From NCBI RefSeq assembly GCF_014696225.1, contig NZ_JACJPV010000012.1:1-64000 (forward strand): 64,000 nt of DNA. Reading direction: 5' to 3'. Below are positions 17,818 through 28,262 of this stretch, piece after piece. Each line of letters begins with the position of its first letter. Position 1 is the stretch's first letter. Below the pieces are notes generated by a model. It was not told the DNA's origin. It saw nothing but the letters and a program-made list of their open reading frames with translations, and did no database searches. This DNA is from Anabaena sp. FACHB-1237 (GTDB taxonomy: Bacteria; Cyanobacteriota; Cyanobacteriia; Cyanobacteriales; Nostocaceae). Made by a program: the position numbers and the translations under genes.

Positions 17818-19218
17818 CTAAAGTTGCTTCACCTCACTAACCAACTTAGCCACCATATCCTTAGCGCTACCAAACAACATAGTAGTCTTATCCTTATAAA
17901 ACAACTCATTATCCACACCAGCAAAACCAGCACTCATACCGCGCTTAATCACAATAGTTTGCTTTGCGCGATCAACCTCTAAAATCGGCATCCCATAAAT
18001 AGGACTATTCTTATCACTACGCGCCGCCGGATTGACCACATCATTAGCACCAATCACTAACGCCACATCAGCCTGTTCAAACTGGGGATTAATATCCTCC
18101 ATATCATATAACTGCGTATAAGCCACATTAGCTTCCGCCAATAAAACATTCATGTGTCCTGGCATTCTACCAGCAACCGGATGTATCGCATATTTCACAT
18201 CCACACCCATGCGCTCTAATTGATCAGCCAACTCCCGGACGCTATGCTGTGCTTGAGCAACCGCCATACCATATCCTGGTACAATCACCACAGAACGCGC
18301 ATAACCTAACATCATCGCCCCTTCTTCGGGATCAATACTGCGAACAGTTTGATTACTTGCACCAGCCGCAGCACCACTAGCAGTAGAAACTGAACCAAAA
18401 GCACTAAATAAGACACTGAACAAAGAACGATTCATCGCCTTACACATAATTTCCGTCAGGATCAGACCCGACGCACCCACTAAAGCACCAGCAATGATTA
18501 ACATATTATTCATCACCACAAAACCCGCCGCAGAAGCAGCCACCCCTGATAAAGAGTTTAACAGCGAAATAACAACGGGCATATCACCGCCACCAATAGG
18601 CAGTACAAACATCACCCCTAATATTAAAGAAACAGTCACCACCGCTAAAAATACGGGTAAACTATCCGGTGATATAATTAAATAGGCACTACCCGCCAAA
18701 TATGTACCTAATAACAACAGGTTTACTGGTTGCTGTAAAGGAAAAGTAATGGGAGTACCACTTACTAAACCTTGTAATTTGGCAAAAGCGAGAAAACTTC
18801 CCGTAAATGTTACACCCCCAATTAACACATCTAACAACATAGAAATGTTTACATCTAGGGGAATAGGTTGAGAAGCATCTAATAAACGCCAAAACTCAGC
18901 CACAGCTACCAGTGCAGACGCAGCACCTCCTAAACCATTGAGTAAACCCACCATTTGGGGCATTTCCGTCATTTGCACTTTGTAAGCTACCACAGCCCCA
19001 ATAATTGAACCAATGACTAAACCTAACAAAATCATCTCATAATTGAGAACGTGCTGATCTAGCATAGTTGCAACTACGGCTAACAACATTCCCACCGCAG
19101 CAATTAGATTACCATTTCTAGCAGTTGCAGGAGATCCCAGCTTTTTCAAACCAAAGATAAATAATGAAGCAGCTAATAAATAAGTTAGCTGAATGCCAGT
19201 TGGTATAAAACTATTCAT
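17818..19218 (-). CDS. pntB: NAD(P) transhydrogenase subunit beta
   Basis: PntB is the membrane subunit that couples proton translocation to hydride transfer between NADH and NADP+. The 466-residue protein has about eight to nine hydrophobic segments in residues 1-270, then the NADP(H)-binding dIII domain (GYGMAVAQAQH, HPVAGRMPGHMNVLLAEA, VIGANDVVNPAA, DRAKQTIVIKR). Length and motifs are complete. It overlaps the gene upstream (pntA2) by 4 bases, indicating translational coupling. It is the last gene of the three-gene pnt operon. Confidence 0.97.
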   Translation of the reverse strand: MNSFIPTGIQLTYLLAASLFIFGLKKLGSPATARNGNLIAAVGMLLAVVATMLDQHVLNYEMILLGLVIGSIIGAVVAYKVQMTEMPQMVGLLNGLGGAASALVAVAEFWRLLDASQPIPLDVNISMLLDVLIGGVTFTGSFLAFAKLQGLVSGTPITFPLQQPVNLLLLGTYLAGSAYLIISPDSLPVFLAVVTVSLILGVMFVLPIGGGDMPVVISLLNSLSGVAASAAGFVVMNNMLIIAGALVGASGLILTEIMCKAMNRSLFSVLFSAFGSVSTASGAAAGASNQTVRSIDPEEGAMMLGYARSVVIVPGYGMAVAQAQHSVRELADQLERMGVDVKYAIHPVAGRMPGHMNVLLAEANVAYTQLYDMEDINPQFEQADVALVIGANDVVNPAARSDKNSPIYGMPILEVDRAKQTIVIKRGMSAGFAGVDNELFYKDKTTMLFGSAKDMVAKLVSEVKQL

Positions 19219-19508
19219 GCTTTAATTTCCTTCTTTTTAAACATTTGCAACATTCTGTCAGTCACCAAAAAACCACCGACAACGTTCACCATTGCCAAAA
19301 TTACGGCAATTAAACCGAGAATTACTGATAAATTGGTGTTTCTCTCCCCCGCAGCCAAAATTGCACCAATTACCGAAATACCAGAAATAGCATTTGAACC
19401 GGACATTAAAGGAGTGTGTAGTGTGGGAGGAACTTTGTTAATCACTTCAAAGCCTATAAAAGAGGCTAAAACAAGTACAAATAAAGCCGATAGTAAAGTT
19501 TCTGTCAT
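19215..19508 (-). CDS. pntA2: NAD(P) transhydrogenase alpha subunit, membrane part
   Basis: This 97-residue protein with three to four hydrophobic segments matches the C-terminal membrane region of E. coli PntA. In cyanobacteria and some other bacteria the alpha subunit is split in two genes. The segment IGFEVINKVPPTLHTPLMSGSNAISGI is the family hallmark. It lies between the soluble alpha part and pntB in the same operon. Confidence 0.95.
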   Translation of the reverse strand: MTETLLSALFVLVLASFIGFEVINKVPPTLHTPLMSGSNAISGISVIGAILAAGERNTNLSVILGLIAVILAMVNVVGGFLVTDRMLQMFKKKEIKA

Positions 19509-19652
19509 GTCATTTTTAGGTTTTGTATTTTTAGCTCACGCAGAGACGCAGAGGAACAGAGAGGGGATTTACAACACAAACAAAAAATCTCTCTTAAACT
19601 CTTCTTCCTTGGTGTTCTTGGTGCTCTCGTGCTTCAGTCACTCTATATTTGA

Positions 19653-20807
19653 TTACACTGCTACCGCTTGCAAAGCATCTTTTACTCGTTGGTTTCTGAT
19701 TTCCCCACCATGAGTAACACAAGCTGCATCAACAATGTCATCAGCTAAGTTAATTTGTATCTCTTTATCTTTAATCAACAATTGCATTAATGAAGTTACA
19801 TTTTTTGCATACAGTTGACTGGCGTGTACTGGCATGGATGATGGTAAGTTAATTGGTCCGATAATGGTTACACCGTTCCACACTATGTCTTTGCCAGGTT
19901 CGGTACAAGCACAGTTTCCACCCTGTTCTGCGGCTAAGTCTACAATTACAGAACCGGGTTTCATGGCTTTTACCATCTCTTCTGTCACCAAGATGGGTGC
20001 TTTTCTCCCTGGTACTTGGGCGGTGGTAATGACTACATCGGAGTTTTTGATGTGGTTTGCAAGTAGTTCTTGGGTACGCTTTTTACTGTCTTCTGATATT
20101 TCTTTTGCGTAACCACCTGCTGCAACGGTTTCTTCTTCTAGTTTGACTTCGACGAATTTCGCCCCTAAACTTTGTACTTCTTCTTTGACGGCTGGACGAA
20201 TATCAAAGGCTTCTACTACTGCTCCTAGTCTACGGGCTGTGGCGATCGCTTGCAATCCTGCTACCCCAGCACCTATAATAAATACTTTGGCCGGAGCAAT
20301 TGTACCTGCGGCAGTGGTTAACATGGGGAAATATTTTGGTAAAGCCGCCGCAGCTAAAAGTACGGTTTTATACCCTGCCAATGATGCTTGGGAGGATAGA
20401 GCATCCATACTTTGCGCTCTAGTAGTACGGGGAATTAATTCCATACTTAAGGCGGTAACTTGACGATGCGCCAATTTTTGCACTATTTCGGGATTACCCA
20501 ACGGATTAAGAAAGCTAATTAATACAGCACCAGGTTTAAGCAAATTAATTTCTGAACGTCCATCTTCTCTATCTTGAGGAGGACTAACTTTGAGCAATAT
20601 ATCAGCTTGAGACCATAATGTATCAGAATTGCCGATAATTCGCGCTCCTGCTGCTTCATAGTCAACATCTGTAAAAAATGCTTTTTCTCCTGCACCAGTT
20701 TCTACTAAAATTTCTAAACCTTGTTTTACTAATTTAGCTACTGTGTCAGGAATTAATGACACACGACGTTCACAAACTTCTATTTCTTTAGCTACTGCTA
20801 TTTTCAT
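19653..20807 (-). CDS. pntA1: NAD(P) transhydrogenase alpha subunit, soluble NAD-binding part
   Basis: A 384-residue dI domain related to alanine dehydrogenase that binds NAD(H). MKIAVAKEIEVCERRVSLIPDTV, then VFIIGAGVAGLQAIATARRLGAVVEAFDIRP (Rossmann motif GAGVAG) and VPGRKAPILV are typical. I chose the ATG at 20807 because GGAGATGAC upstream is a good ribosome site; a longer frame up to 20852 has no support. It is the first gene of the pnt operon; 144 bases of repeat-like spacer lie before pntA2. Confidence 0.95.
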   Translation of the reverse strand: MKIAVAKEIEVCERRVSLIPDTVAKLVKQGLEILVETGAGEKAFFTDVDYEAAGARIIGNSDTLWSQADILLKVSPPQDREDGRSEINLLKPGAVLISFLNPLGNPEIVQKLAHRQVTALSMELIPRTTRAQSMDALSSQASLAGYKTVLLAAAALPKYFPMLTTAAGTIAPAKVFIIGAGVAGLQAIATARRLGAVVEAFDIRPAVKEEVQSLGAKFVEVKLEEETVAAGGYAKEISEDSKKRTQELLANHIKNSDVVITTAQVPGRKAPILVTEEMVKAMKPGSVIVDLAAEQGGNCACTEPGKDIVWNGVTIIGPINLPSSMPVHASQLYAKNVTSLMQLLIKDKEIQINLADDIVDAACVTHGGEIRNQRVKDALQAVAV

Positions 20808-21637
20808 GTCATCTCCTGGATATAAATACTTAACATCATCATTTACTATCAACCGGGGTTTTCATGATACGTCAGCATTCAGATATCAGCATTCAACAAA
20901 TATTACGACAGTCATACTTTTGATTTTATGAGCTATCTTGCTGATAGTGATTCTACTGTTTGTTCACCTTACCTATTTAGTTTCCTTGTTTTAGTTTTAA
21001 CCTCAATTTCAGATTTAACAGATATCTTTATATTTTTTCAATAACTAATATCTGCTGGAAAAATTAGATGATCAAAATTCTATGATGATCCCCAAAATTT
21101 ACATCTTGTTCTTTAGATTTCTTTAGAAAAGTTTATACTCTGACGATATTATAGATATACTTTTGTTACATTTTTGATATTTCTTATTATTGTCTGAGAT
21201 GAAATTTTTCTACTAAGTCATCAAACTTTTGTCATCAAACTTTAATTTTCTTAGTGGGGACTGGACATTACTAGGGTGCATCAGATAGTATCAGGACTTA
21301 CGCAACTGGCACGTTGGTAGGGCGTGGTTCGACAAGCTCACCAACTACGTCAGACAGTATAAATCATGTAAATAACCAAATTGTTCATATCTGACGCACC
21401 CAGTCAACAGATTTTTTAGTGTGACACTTGCGTAAGTCTTAAGCATAAATCATGCCCATAAACAAATTCTTGATATCTGATGCACCCTACAACTGACTGC
21501 TGATAGCTGATCACTCTCCTGACACTTTTTTGCTTATATTGCGTCTATTGTCAAGTAAAAAATAGTAAAGTTTAATTAACAAAATTTCTAGTTAAGCTAA
21601 TTAACAAGCAAATAACTTTTCACAGGAAACCCAAATT
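20808..21637. other. spacer between pntA1 and the DUF2808 gene
   Basis: The two genes are divergent, so both promoters should be here. The left half has heptamer-like ATATCAGCATTCA units (20872-20895) and AT-rich DNA. A MITE family A copy takes 21292-21440. A further TGATGCACCCTAC fragment of the same repeat type follows at about 21478. No gene is supportable. Confidence 0.5.
21292..21440. mobile_element. MITE family A, copy 3 (longer variant)
   Basis: A 149-bp copy with CAGGACTTACGCAA and TTGCGTAAGTCTT ends. The centre contains an extra GTTCGACAAGCTCACCAACTA segment and shares the TATAAATCATGTAAATAACC block with copy 4. Confidence 0.85.
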
Positions 21638-22147
21638 ATGAAACGTTTACTTTCTACATTAGCCGTTACAACTTGTTTATTAAGTATATATCCTGCTAGT
21701 ACTTGGGCAGGTGGACAAGGATTGGTATTATTTAGTGGTGTATCTAGAGAGAACCAATTACCTTTTAGCATGGACTATGATGGACAAACAAACATCAGAG
21801 ACCGTTATCGCCTGAGAATACCTGCTAAAAAAATGAAATTAGCAGTTGCCCAGTTTACAATTAGTTATCCAGAATCTTACAAGGGCAGTTTTGATCCTAA
21901 AAAAGTGGAAATTAAAGTTGGAGACAAAAAAGTTGCTATATCTGAAACGCGGTGGAATAAAGAAGCGCGTGTAATTGAGATATTTCCCCAAGAACCAGTA
22001 CCCGCAGGGAAGAAGGTAGAATTAGTTTTATCTAATGTGGAAAACCCTTCTTATCCTGGAATGCACTATTTTAACTGTCAAGTATTGTCCCCTGGAGATG
22101 TACCATTACCTCGTTCTCTAGGTGTTTGGATTATTGGTATTAATTAG
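21638..22147 (+). CDS. DUF2808 exported protein
   Basis: A 169-residue protein with a clear signal peptide (KRLLSTLAVTTCLLSIYPAS, cleavage near TWA-GGQG). The mature part is mostly beta strands with LRIPAKKMKLAVAQFTISYP and HYFNCQVLSPGD. DUF2808 is a cyanobacterial family of unknown function, probably periplasmic or cell-envelope. The gene stands alone. A good AGGAAAC-type ribosome site precedes the ATG. Confidence 0.88.
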   Translation: MKRLLSTLAVTTCLLSIYPASTWAGGQGLVLFSGVSRENQLPFSMDYDGQTNIRDRYRLRIPAKKMKLAVAQFTISYPESYKGSFDPKKVEIKVGDKKVAISETRWNKEARVIEIFPQEPVPAGKKVELVLSNVENPSYPGMHYFNCQVLSPGDVPLPRSLGVWIIGIN

Positions 22148-22761
22148 GCATAAGTAATAGATAGGGTACGTTAGCTTTATTCGTAACGCACCCTATTAAG
22201 TTTCATGTTGTTTATCAATATATTTGTGCTATAAACGCCAACTTGATGTAACTTGTACTTCTCCAGGGGCAAAGTTAAAATTTTCCAAGCACCATCAGCT
22301 AATTACACTTTTCTGTAAAACGATGATTGTAGGCGATCGCATTTTTCGATAATATTTCGATAATTAGGATGATTTTCAGATCCCGGACTTCTTAAAGAAG
22401 TCCGGGATCTAGAAGTCCGGGATCTAGTACAGTTTGGTGTAAATAAACCAACTATTCTAAATCGTCCAAAAGCCTATACTGTCTTGGTTACCAAACACGC
22501 ATCAGCTAAAGACATTGGTACTGACTTTTCACTCTTACAATTTATTATTATTTAATCTGCCTCAATATATTCAGAATATGGGATTAAAATTAGCGTAATT
22601 TCTAAAAATGTAGATCAATTTTTAAAAAACATCCTGTACATCCTCAAATTCTGGATATCCTGATTCAGACAACTGATAACCAACTGATAATTGATATATT
22701 GATAATTGATATATTGATAATTCTTTTACCAATCACCAATTACCAATCACCAATCACTAAT
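22148..22761. other. repeat-rich spacer between convergent genes
   Basis: It contains an inverted repeat TAGGGTACGTTAGC...GTAACGCACCCTA (about 22163-22196, a likely terminator for the DUF2808 gene), the REP palindrome at 22378-22425, and heptamer arrays (TTGATATATTGATAA and CCAATCACCAATTA types) at about 22690-22760 next to the 3' end of accB. No gene is seen. Confidence 0.6.
22378..22425. repeat. REP-like palindrome, AGATCCCGGACTTCTT type, with extra half
   Basis: A perfect 16-bp stem: AGATCCCGGACTTCTT, one A, then AAGAAGTCCGGGATCT. A second copy of the right arm (AGAAGTCCGGGATCT) follows at once. Related copies are at 31501, 59175 and 63874. Confidence 0.9.
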
Positions 22762-23250
22762 CTAATCAGGATTAATTCTCATTAACGGTTGGCCAAATTC
22801 CACTGGTTCACCATTTTGTACCAGAATTTCCATGACTTGTCCAGAAACTTCCGCTTCTATTTCATTCATTAATTTCATAGCTTCAATAATGCACACAGTT
22901 TGACCGGCTTTAACTCGATCTCCCACCTCCACAAATGGCGACTCTCCAGGGGCTGAAGCGCGGTAGAATGTCCCTACCATTGGTGACGGTACCTCCACTA
23001 ATCTTTGGTCAATTACCGAGGGAGAATGACTAGTTGTAGTGGTTTCAGAAACTTTTGTGGTACTAACTTCAGGTAAAGCTGATACTATCGGACTAGCATT
23101 AGTAGTAATTGTAGCTTGAGTTTGATGAACAAAACTGACAGCTTTACGCACAGATAGCTCAAATTCATCACTTTTGAGTGTAACTTCTGCTATATCAGTT
23201 TGGGCAATAGTTACTAGTAATTGACGGATCTCATTAAAATCTAATGGCAC
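22762..23250 (-). CDS. accB: biotin carboxyl carrier protein of acetyl-CoA carboxylase
   Basis: AccB carries the biotin for the first committed step of fatty-acid synthesis. The 162-residue protein has a usual N-terminus (DFNEIRQLLVTIAQTDIAEVTLKSDEFELSVRK), a Thr/Ser/Pro-rich linker, and a biotinyl domain with VEVGDRVKAGQTVCIIEAMKLMNEI. The biotinylated lysine is K126. It lies 123 bases downstream of efp, the usual cyanobacterial efp-accB order. A hairpin (about 23315-23338) lies between the two genes. Confidence 0.97.
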   Translation of the reverse strand: MPLDFNEIRQLLVTIAQTDIAEVTLKSDEFELSVRKAVSFVHQTQATITTNASPIVSALPEVSTTKVSETTTTSHSPSVIDQRLVEVPSPMVGTFYRASAPGESPFVEVGDRVKAGQTVCIIEAMKLMNEIEAEVSGQVMEILVQNGEPVEFGQPLMRINPD

Positions 23251-23373
23251 TGTTTTTTTACCTCGACCTCATCGTAAATAAAAATTTTTACTCTATTCTC
23301 CATTGGGTAAATTCAAATCCCTTTGTCACAAGGGATTGAATATGTTATAGGCTGTTGTTGACAAAAATGAGAT

Positions 23374-23931
23374 TTATTCTCTGCCTAAATATTTATCTTC
23401 TCTGGTATCTATCTTGATCCGTTCACCTTGGGCAATAAATAGGGGAACCATTACCACTGCCCCAGTTTCTAAAGTAGCTGGTTTAGTGCCACCTGTAGCA
23501 GTATCACCTTTCACACCAGGATCGGTTTGCACAATTTCTAAAACTACAGAGTTGGGTAGTTCTACTTCTAGAACTTGATCATCCCAGCGAATAACGTTAA
23601 CTTCCATCCCTTCTTTGATGTATTTCACGCGATCGCCTATTTGTGCCGCACTTAACCTACCTTCCTCATAAGTTTCCATATCCATAAACACATACTCATC
23701 ACCTTCTTTATAAGTATGTTGCATTGTGCTTTTCTCCAAATTTGCTTGGGGTACAGTTTCTCCAGCCCGGAAGGTTCTTTCTACCACACTGCCACTTTGG
23801 ACATTTTTGAGTTTAGTTCTGACAAATGCAGCACCCTTACCTGGTTTGACGTGCAGAAACTCCACTACACGCCACACAGAACCATCTAATACAATTGAAA
23901 CACCAGGGCGAAAATCGTTACTAGAAATCAT
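23374..23931 (-). CDS. efp: translation elongation factor P
   Basis: EF-P relieves ribosome stalling at polyproline stretches. I start it at the ATG at 23931, giving the standard 185 residues ([20 protein letters not shown]). A longer frame to 23967 adds twelve atypical residues. The tip loop [12 protein letters not shown] places the conserved Lys at K32. The three beta-barrel domains are complete, ending REDKYLGRE. Confidence 0.96.
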   Translation of the reverse strand: MISSNDFRPGVSIVLDGSVWRVVEFLHVKPGKGAAFVRTKLKNVQSGSVVERTFRAGETVPQANLEKSTMQHTYKEGDEYVFMDMETYEEGRLSAAQIGDRVKYIKEGMEVNVIRWDDQVLEVELPNSVVLEIVQTDPGVKGDTATGGTKPATLETGAVVMVPLFIAQGERIKIDTREDKYLGRE

Positions 23932-24027
23932 GAAATTAGCAAATATTAAAATACAATCGGCATTCATTGTACCTTTAGTCAGGATTTTATGGTATTAAGA
24001 CCAGCCCTGAATATGGGAAGATAATTA

Positions 24028-25188
24028 ATGTTTACTTCTAAACCACACTTTCACCTGTATTTGAGAAATTTCATGTTGAACTTGTTGAACTTATTTAAGT
24101 CCTGGGTACAGAACTGTTTAAAAGCAATATTGCTGATAACTATATTTTTAGGCATCACCACAATTGGCTGGACTCCTACCAGTAACGCCGCACTACCATC
24201 TGGTAACGCCATCACTGACGGTAAAGCATTGTTACGCTACGCGCTACCTATAGATAATCAACCTGTAAGAAAATTACAAAGCAGTTTAGAAGACATTTCT
24301 AATCAATTACGAGCTAATAAAAGATGGGGCGCAATTAATAACGACCTCAAACAAGCCGCACGGGTTCTGGATAACCCTAAACAAATCCTTACTAGTGTAC
24401 CAGAAGAGCGTCAACCTCAAGCAGAAACTTGGATTAATGAATTAAGAACTGGTATCAGCGAATTACTAGAAGTAGTAAAAACCAAAGATAAAGAAGCAAT
24501 TTTAGTAGGTAGATCTAAATTACTAAATATTGTCAGCTTGTTAGAAGAATCTATGGTCAAAGAATTTCCCTTTGAAGTTCCATCAGAATACAGTAACTTA
24601 CCTCAATTAAAAGGACGTGCCACCATAGCAATTAAAACTAATAAAGGTGATTTAAAAGTGGTTGTAGATGGATATAGCGCACCTGTAACTGCGGGAAATT
24701 TTGTAGACTTAGTAGAAAGAGGTTTTTATAACGGTTTAGAATTTACCCGTTCTGAAGAATCCTATGTTTTACAAACTGGAGATCCTGTAGGTAAAGAAGT
24801 TGGTTTTATTGATCCAACTACTAATAAATACCGCGCCATTCCTTTAGAAATTTTGGTGGAAGGCGATAAAGAACCAACTTATGGCACTACTTTAGAGGAA
24901 ACTGGACGTTATTTAGATATGCCAGTTTTACCTTTTTCATCCTTCGGTGCTTTAGCTATGGCGCGTCCTGAAGGTGATGTTAATGGTGCTTCTTCTCAGG
25001 TGTTTTTCTTCTTATTTGAACCGGAACTTACACCCGCAGGACGTAATCTTTTAGATGGACGTTATACTGTATTTGGCTATTTAGTGGAAGGTGAGGACAT
25101 TTTGGATAAATTAAAAGCTGGTGATGTTATTGAGTCAGCAAATGTCATTCAAGGAATTGAAAATTTAGTGCAACCACAAGTTAGTTAA
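24028..25188 (+). CDS. exported cyclophilin-type peptidyl-prolyl isomerase (TLP40-like)
   Basis: A 386-residue protein with a hydrophobic export segment (about residues 32-50) ending near SNAALPSG. A helical region (about 70-180) precedes a divergent cyclophilin domain with VTAGNFVDLVERGFYNGLEFTR, ASSQVFFFLFEPELTPAG and DGRYTVFGYLVEG. This order, leucine-zipper-like helix then cyclophilin, matches the thylakoid lumen TLP40 type. Likely location is lumen or periplasm. The ATG at 24028 has GGAAG seven bases upstream; ATG 24073 is an alternative. It is divergent from efp. Confidence 0.9.
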   Translation: MFTSKPHFHLYLRNFMLNLLNLFKSWVQNCLKAILLITIFLGITTIGWTPTSNAALPSGNAITDGKALLRYALPIDNQPVRKLQSSLEDISNQLRANKRWGAINNDLKQAARVLDNPKQILTSVPEERQPQAETWINELRTGISELLEVVKTKDKEAILVGRSKLLNIVSLLEESMVKEFPFEVPSEYSNLPQLKGRATIAIKTNKGDLKVVVDGYSAPVTAGNFVDLVERGFYNGLEFTRSEESYVLQTGDPVGKEVGFIDPTTNKYRAIPLEILVEGDKEPTYGTTLEETGRYLDMPVLPFSSFGALAMARPEGDVNGASSQVFFFLFEPELTPAGRNLLDGRYTVFGYLVEGEDILDKLKAGDVIESANVIQGIENLVQPQVS

Positions 25189-25310
25189 AAACTTAAAAAG
25201 TAGGGTGTGTTATGGCTTTAGCCTAACGCACCACTGAATTTAACTTGATTTAGCTATGATTTAGTTATGATTTAGTTAGCATTTTGTTGGAACCAGTTTT
25301 CTAAATCAGT

Positions 25311-26195
25311 TATAGCGGAAAAATGTTATGAGGTACAATAACAACAATTAGTAAACCAGTTTTTTAAATGTTTAGGATCGATTAAGTTAAGAGCGAAAGA
25401 GATGATTTTATCAACAATTTCGGTTGTAGTTGGTGAAAAACTGCGTAAAAAAATTTGAGTTGGGATCACCATAAATCAATTGGATTAAAATCAGGTGAGT
25501 ATGGAGATCAACAAATAACTTTCGCACCTACAGATTTAATCATTGGTTCAATTGATGCTAATTTATGACCAGGTAAATTATCTATAACAACCACCGCTCC
25601 TGACCATAATTGAGACACTAGAAACTCCTTAATAAATACTTCAAATGCCTTACCATCCATTGAGTTATTTATCGTCATTAATGCTACCACTTTTTTCATA
25701 CTTATTGCTCCAATTACTGTAACTTTTGCACCATGATAAAATGGTTTCATTTCATATACTCTTGTTAGCCCTTGACTAGTCCGTAATGTTTTTTTTGCGA
25801 TTTAATCCTAACTTTTTTAAGGCGCGACACATTGCTGTAGGACTCACCCGATTTCCAGTTTTTAGCGCAAATAATTCACATAATTCTACTATTGTTGCAT
25901 CTGGATTATCTAACACCACTTCGGTTATCTCTAATTCGGCATTTTTCAGATAACTAAATCTTGGCTTTCCTCGCTGTTTTGGCTCTAAATTACCATCTGT
26001 TTGTTGTTGCTTTATCAGCTTTTGCACTAGACTTTTACTAACAGAAAATCTGATTGCTACTTTCCTAATTGATATTTTCTCCTGAATATGTGCTGCAACT
26101 ATTTTTTCTCGGAGATCCACTGAATATGCTTTCATGACAATATCCTCTTTTTTTCTTACTTTACTAACTGTACCTCATAACTTCGGAAATTGCTG
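25311..26195. mobile_element. degenerate IS630-family insertion sequence
   Basis: An about 885-bp element with imperfect inverted ends. Both ends carry GTTATGAGGTACA, and the outer bases are TA(T/C)AGC, fitting insertion at TA. It contains the broken transposase described separately. The ends match the MITE family B termini elsewhere in the window. Confidence 0.8.
25325..26135 (-). pseudogene. IS630-family transposase, broken
   Basis: The N-terminal frame (25776-26135) has the IS630 helix-turn-helix MKAYSVDLREKIVAAHIQ, IRKVAIRFSVSKSLVQKLI and a second winged-helix part. The next frame (25508-25750) resumes at FYHGAKVTVIGAIS and holds the second catalytic Asp (VVIDNLPGHK). The region that should carry the first catalytic Asp is missing between them. 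A third fragment, SPYSPDFNPIDLW, is separated by a stop and has more stops after it. No functional transposase can be made from this copy. Confidence 0.85.
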
Positions 26196-26527
26196 TAATT
26201 TGATAATGCTATATTAACTAGACAGACGTATTACCACAACTGAGGATCTGTATAAATGTGATACATTTAGCATATTGTATCACTTTGAGTAAATCCTCTA
26301 AGTAAACAGATTTTGCCAATCTGATCTAAACTATTAATGTACCTGCTTATGTTCAAATAATTTCCGCCAGAAAGAAATACTTAATCAGGACTTCACTAGA
26401 CATCTTTTAGAAATTATGCTGGAAGCCTAATCTACTGTCGCAAAATTTTCATTACCGGAGATGTCTATTAGGTAAAGTTAAGGGATAATCTCTAAATCCG
26501 TAACTACTCTATTGGAATGTGTAAAAT
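26196..26527. other. spacer upstream of icd
   Basis: No gene is seen. It should hold the icd promoter. I looked for a GTA-N8-TAC NtcA site, which is known upstream of icd in some cyanobacteria, and found no exact match; a GTA-N7-TAC lies across the start codon and is probably chance. Confidence 0.45.
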
Positions 26528-27949
26528 ATGTACGAAAAGATTACTCCCCCCACCATTGGTACAAAAATTACCTTCAAAAATGGTGAACCTGTTGTTCCTG
26601 ACAATCCTATTATTCCCTTCATTCGTGGTGATGGTACAGGAATTGATATTTGGCCAGCTACCGAAAAGGTACTAGATGCAGCAGTAGCAAAAGCATACAG
26701 TGGTAAACGCAAAATTAGCTGGTTTAAGGTGTATGCTGGTGATGAAGCCTGTGATTTATATGGCACATATCAGTATTTACCCCAGGATACTTTGACAGCA
26801 ATTAAAGAATATGGTGTAGCAATTAAAGGACCTTTAACTACTCCTGTGGGGGGCGGTATTCGGTCTTTAAATGTTGCATTACGACAAATCTTTGATTTGT
26901 ATGCTTGTGTTCGACCCTGTCGTTATTATGCGGGTACACCTTCTCCTCACAAAAATCCTGAAAAATTAGATGTTATTGTGTATCGAGAAAATACCGAAGA
27001 TATCTATTTAGGAATTGAATGGAAACAGGGAAGTGAAATAGGTACAAGGTTAATTAATTTATTGAATAATGAATTAATTCCTGGGACACCAGAACATGGT
27101 AAAAAACAAATTCCCTTAGATGCAGGAATAGGTATTAAACCTATTAGTAAAACGGGTTCTCAACGTTTAGTTAGACGTGCCATTAAGCACGCTTTACAAC
27201 TACCTAAAAATAAGCAGCAGGTGACTCTGGTGCATAAAGGTAATATCATGAAATACACTGAAGGTGCTTTTCGTGATTGGGGTTATGAATTAGCTACAAC
27301 AGAATTTCGTCAAGAATGTGTGACTGAAAGAGAATCTTGGATTTTAAGCAATAAGGAAAAAAATCCTCAGATTTCTTTAGAAGATAATGCTAGAATGATT
27401 GACCCTGGTTTTGATGCTTTAACTGCTGAGAAAAAAGCGGAAATTGTTAAGGAAGTTGAAGCAGTTTTAAAGTCAATTTGGGATAGTCATGGCAATGGTA
27501 AATGGCAGAATAAGATCATGGTAAATGATCGTATCGCTGATAGTATTTTCCAACAAATTCAAACTCGTCCAGATGAGTATTCTATCTTGGCAACAATGAA
27601 TTTAAACGGAGACTATTTATCTGATGCTGCTGCTGCTATTGTTGGTGGTTTAGGTATGGGGCCTGGTGCAAATATTGGCGACTCTTGTGCGGTTTTTGAA
27701 GCTACCCATGGTACAGCACCAAAACACGCTGGTTTAGATAGAATTAACCCCGGTTCTGTGATTCTTTCTGGCGTGATGATGTTAGAGTATATGGGATGGC
27801 AGGAAGCGGCAGATTTGATTAAAAAAGGGTTAAGTGAAGCGATCGCTCATGGTCAAGTAACCTATGATTTAGCAAGGTTAATGACACCTGCTGTAGCACC
27901 TTTGAAATGTTCTGAATTTGCTGATGCTATTATCAAATATTTTGGTTAG
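26528..27949 (+). CDS. icd: NADP-dependent isocitrate dehydrogenase
   Basis: Icd makes 2-oxoglutarate, the carbon skeleton for ammonium assimilation and the nitrogen-status signal in cyanobacteria. The 473-residue protein has the substrate loop ([25 protein letters not shown] with R residues), [13 protein letters not shown], the Mg-binding [11 protein letters not shown] and [28 protein letters not shown], and HGTAPKHAG. The length equals that of cyanobacterial enzymes, which are longer than E. coli Icd. The start is the first ATG. It is monocistronic. Confidence 0.97.
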   Translation: MYEKITPPTIGTKITFKNGEPVVPDNPIIPFIRGDGTGIDIWPATEKVLDAAVAKAYSGKRKISWFKVYAGDEACDLYGTYQYLPQDTLTAIKEYGVAIKGPLTTPVGGGIRSLNVALRQIFDLYACVRPCRYYAGTPSPHKNPEKLDVIVYRENTEDIYLGIEWKQGSEIGTRLINLLNNELIPGTPEHGKKQIPLDAGIGIKPISKTGSQRLVRRAIKHALQLPKNKQQVTLVHKGNIMKYTEGAFRDWGYELATTEFRQECVTERESWILSNKEKNPQISLEDNARMIDPGFDALTAEKKAEIVKEVEAVLKSIWDSHGNGKWQNKIMVNDRIADSIFQQIQTRPDEYSILATMNLNGDYLSDAAAAIVGGLGMGPGANIGDSCAVFEATHGTAPKHAGLDRINPGSVILSGVMMLEYMGWQEAADLIKKGLSEAIAHGQVTYDLARLMTPAVAPLKCSEFADAIIKYFG

Positions 27950-28262
27950 TTAGCTATCAGTTATCAGCTTTGGTGTTGTAAATAATAGATCCCAGCTTAG
28001 GTAAGCTAATGTGCAGCACTCACTGTATAATTAAAAAACCTGAAGTTACAGTAGCACAAGCATCTTGCTTGTATTAATTATTCAAGTTAAAGGCACAACA
28101 GCTTAAGAAGTTGTGGATCTGTTGTTTGTAATCTTTGTTATAGTAATTTGGACATGATTAATGTAGAGACGTTCCATGCAACGTCTCTACAAGGTTATAG
28201 GATCCGCCTATTTAATTTTCACCAGATGTCTAATATTTATTCATATATAAACGTTTACTAAT
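27950..28262. other. spacer with MITE C and a hairpin
   Basis: It holds a full MITE family C copy (28002-28105) and a 13-bp-stem palindrome TGTAGAGACGTTC/ACGTCTCTACA at 28162-28191, a common cyanobacterial intergenic repeat. No gene is seen. Confidence 0.65.
28002..28105. mobile_element. MITE family C, 104 bp, reverse orientation
   Basis: It runs from TAAGCTAATGTGCAGCAC to CACAACAGCTTA. Its reverse complement is nearly identical to the copies at 41907-42010 and 48889-48992. Confidence 0.85.

Noticed and set aside
26505-26535. Possible NtcA site at the icd start
   Set aside because: Spacing is GTA-N7-TAC and it overlaps the start codon; the known site needs N8 and a suitable distance.
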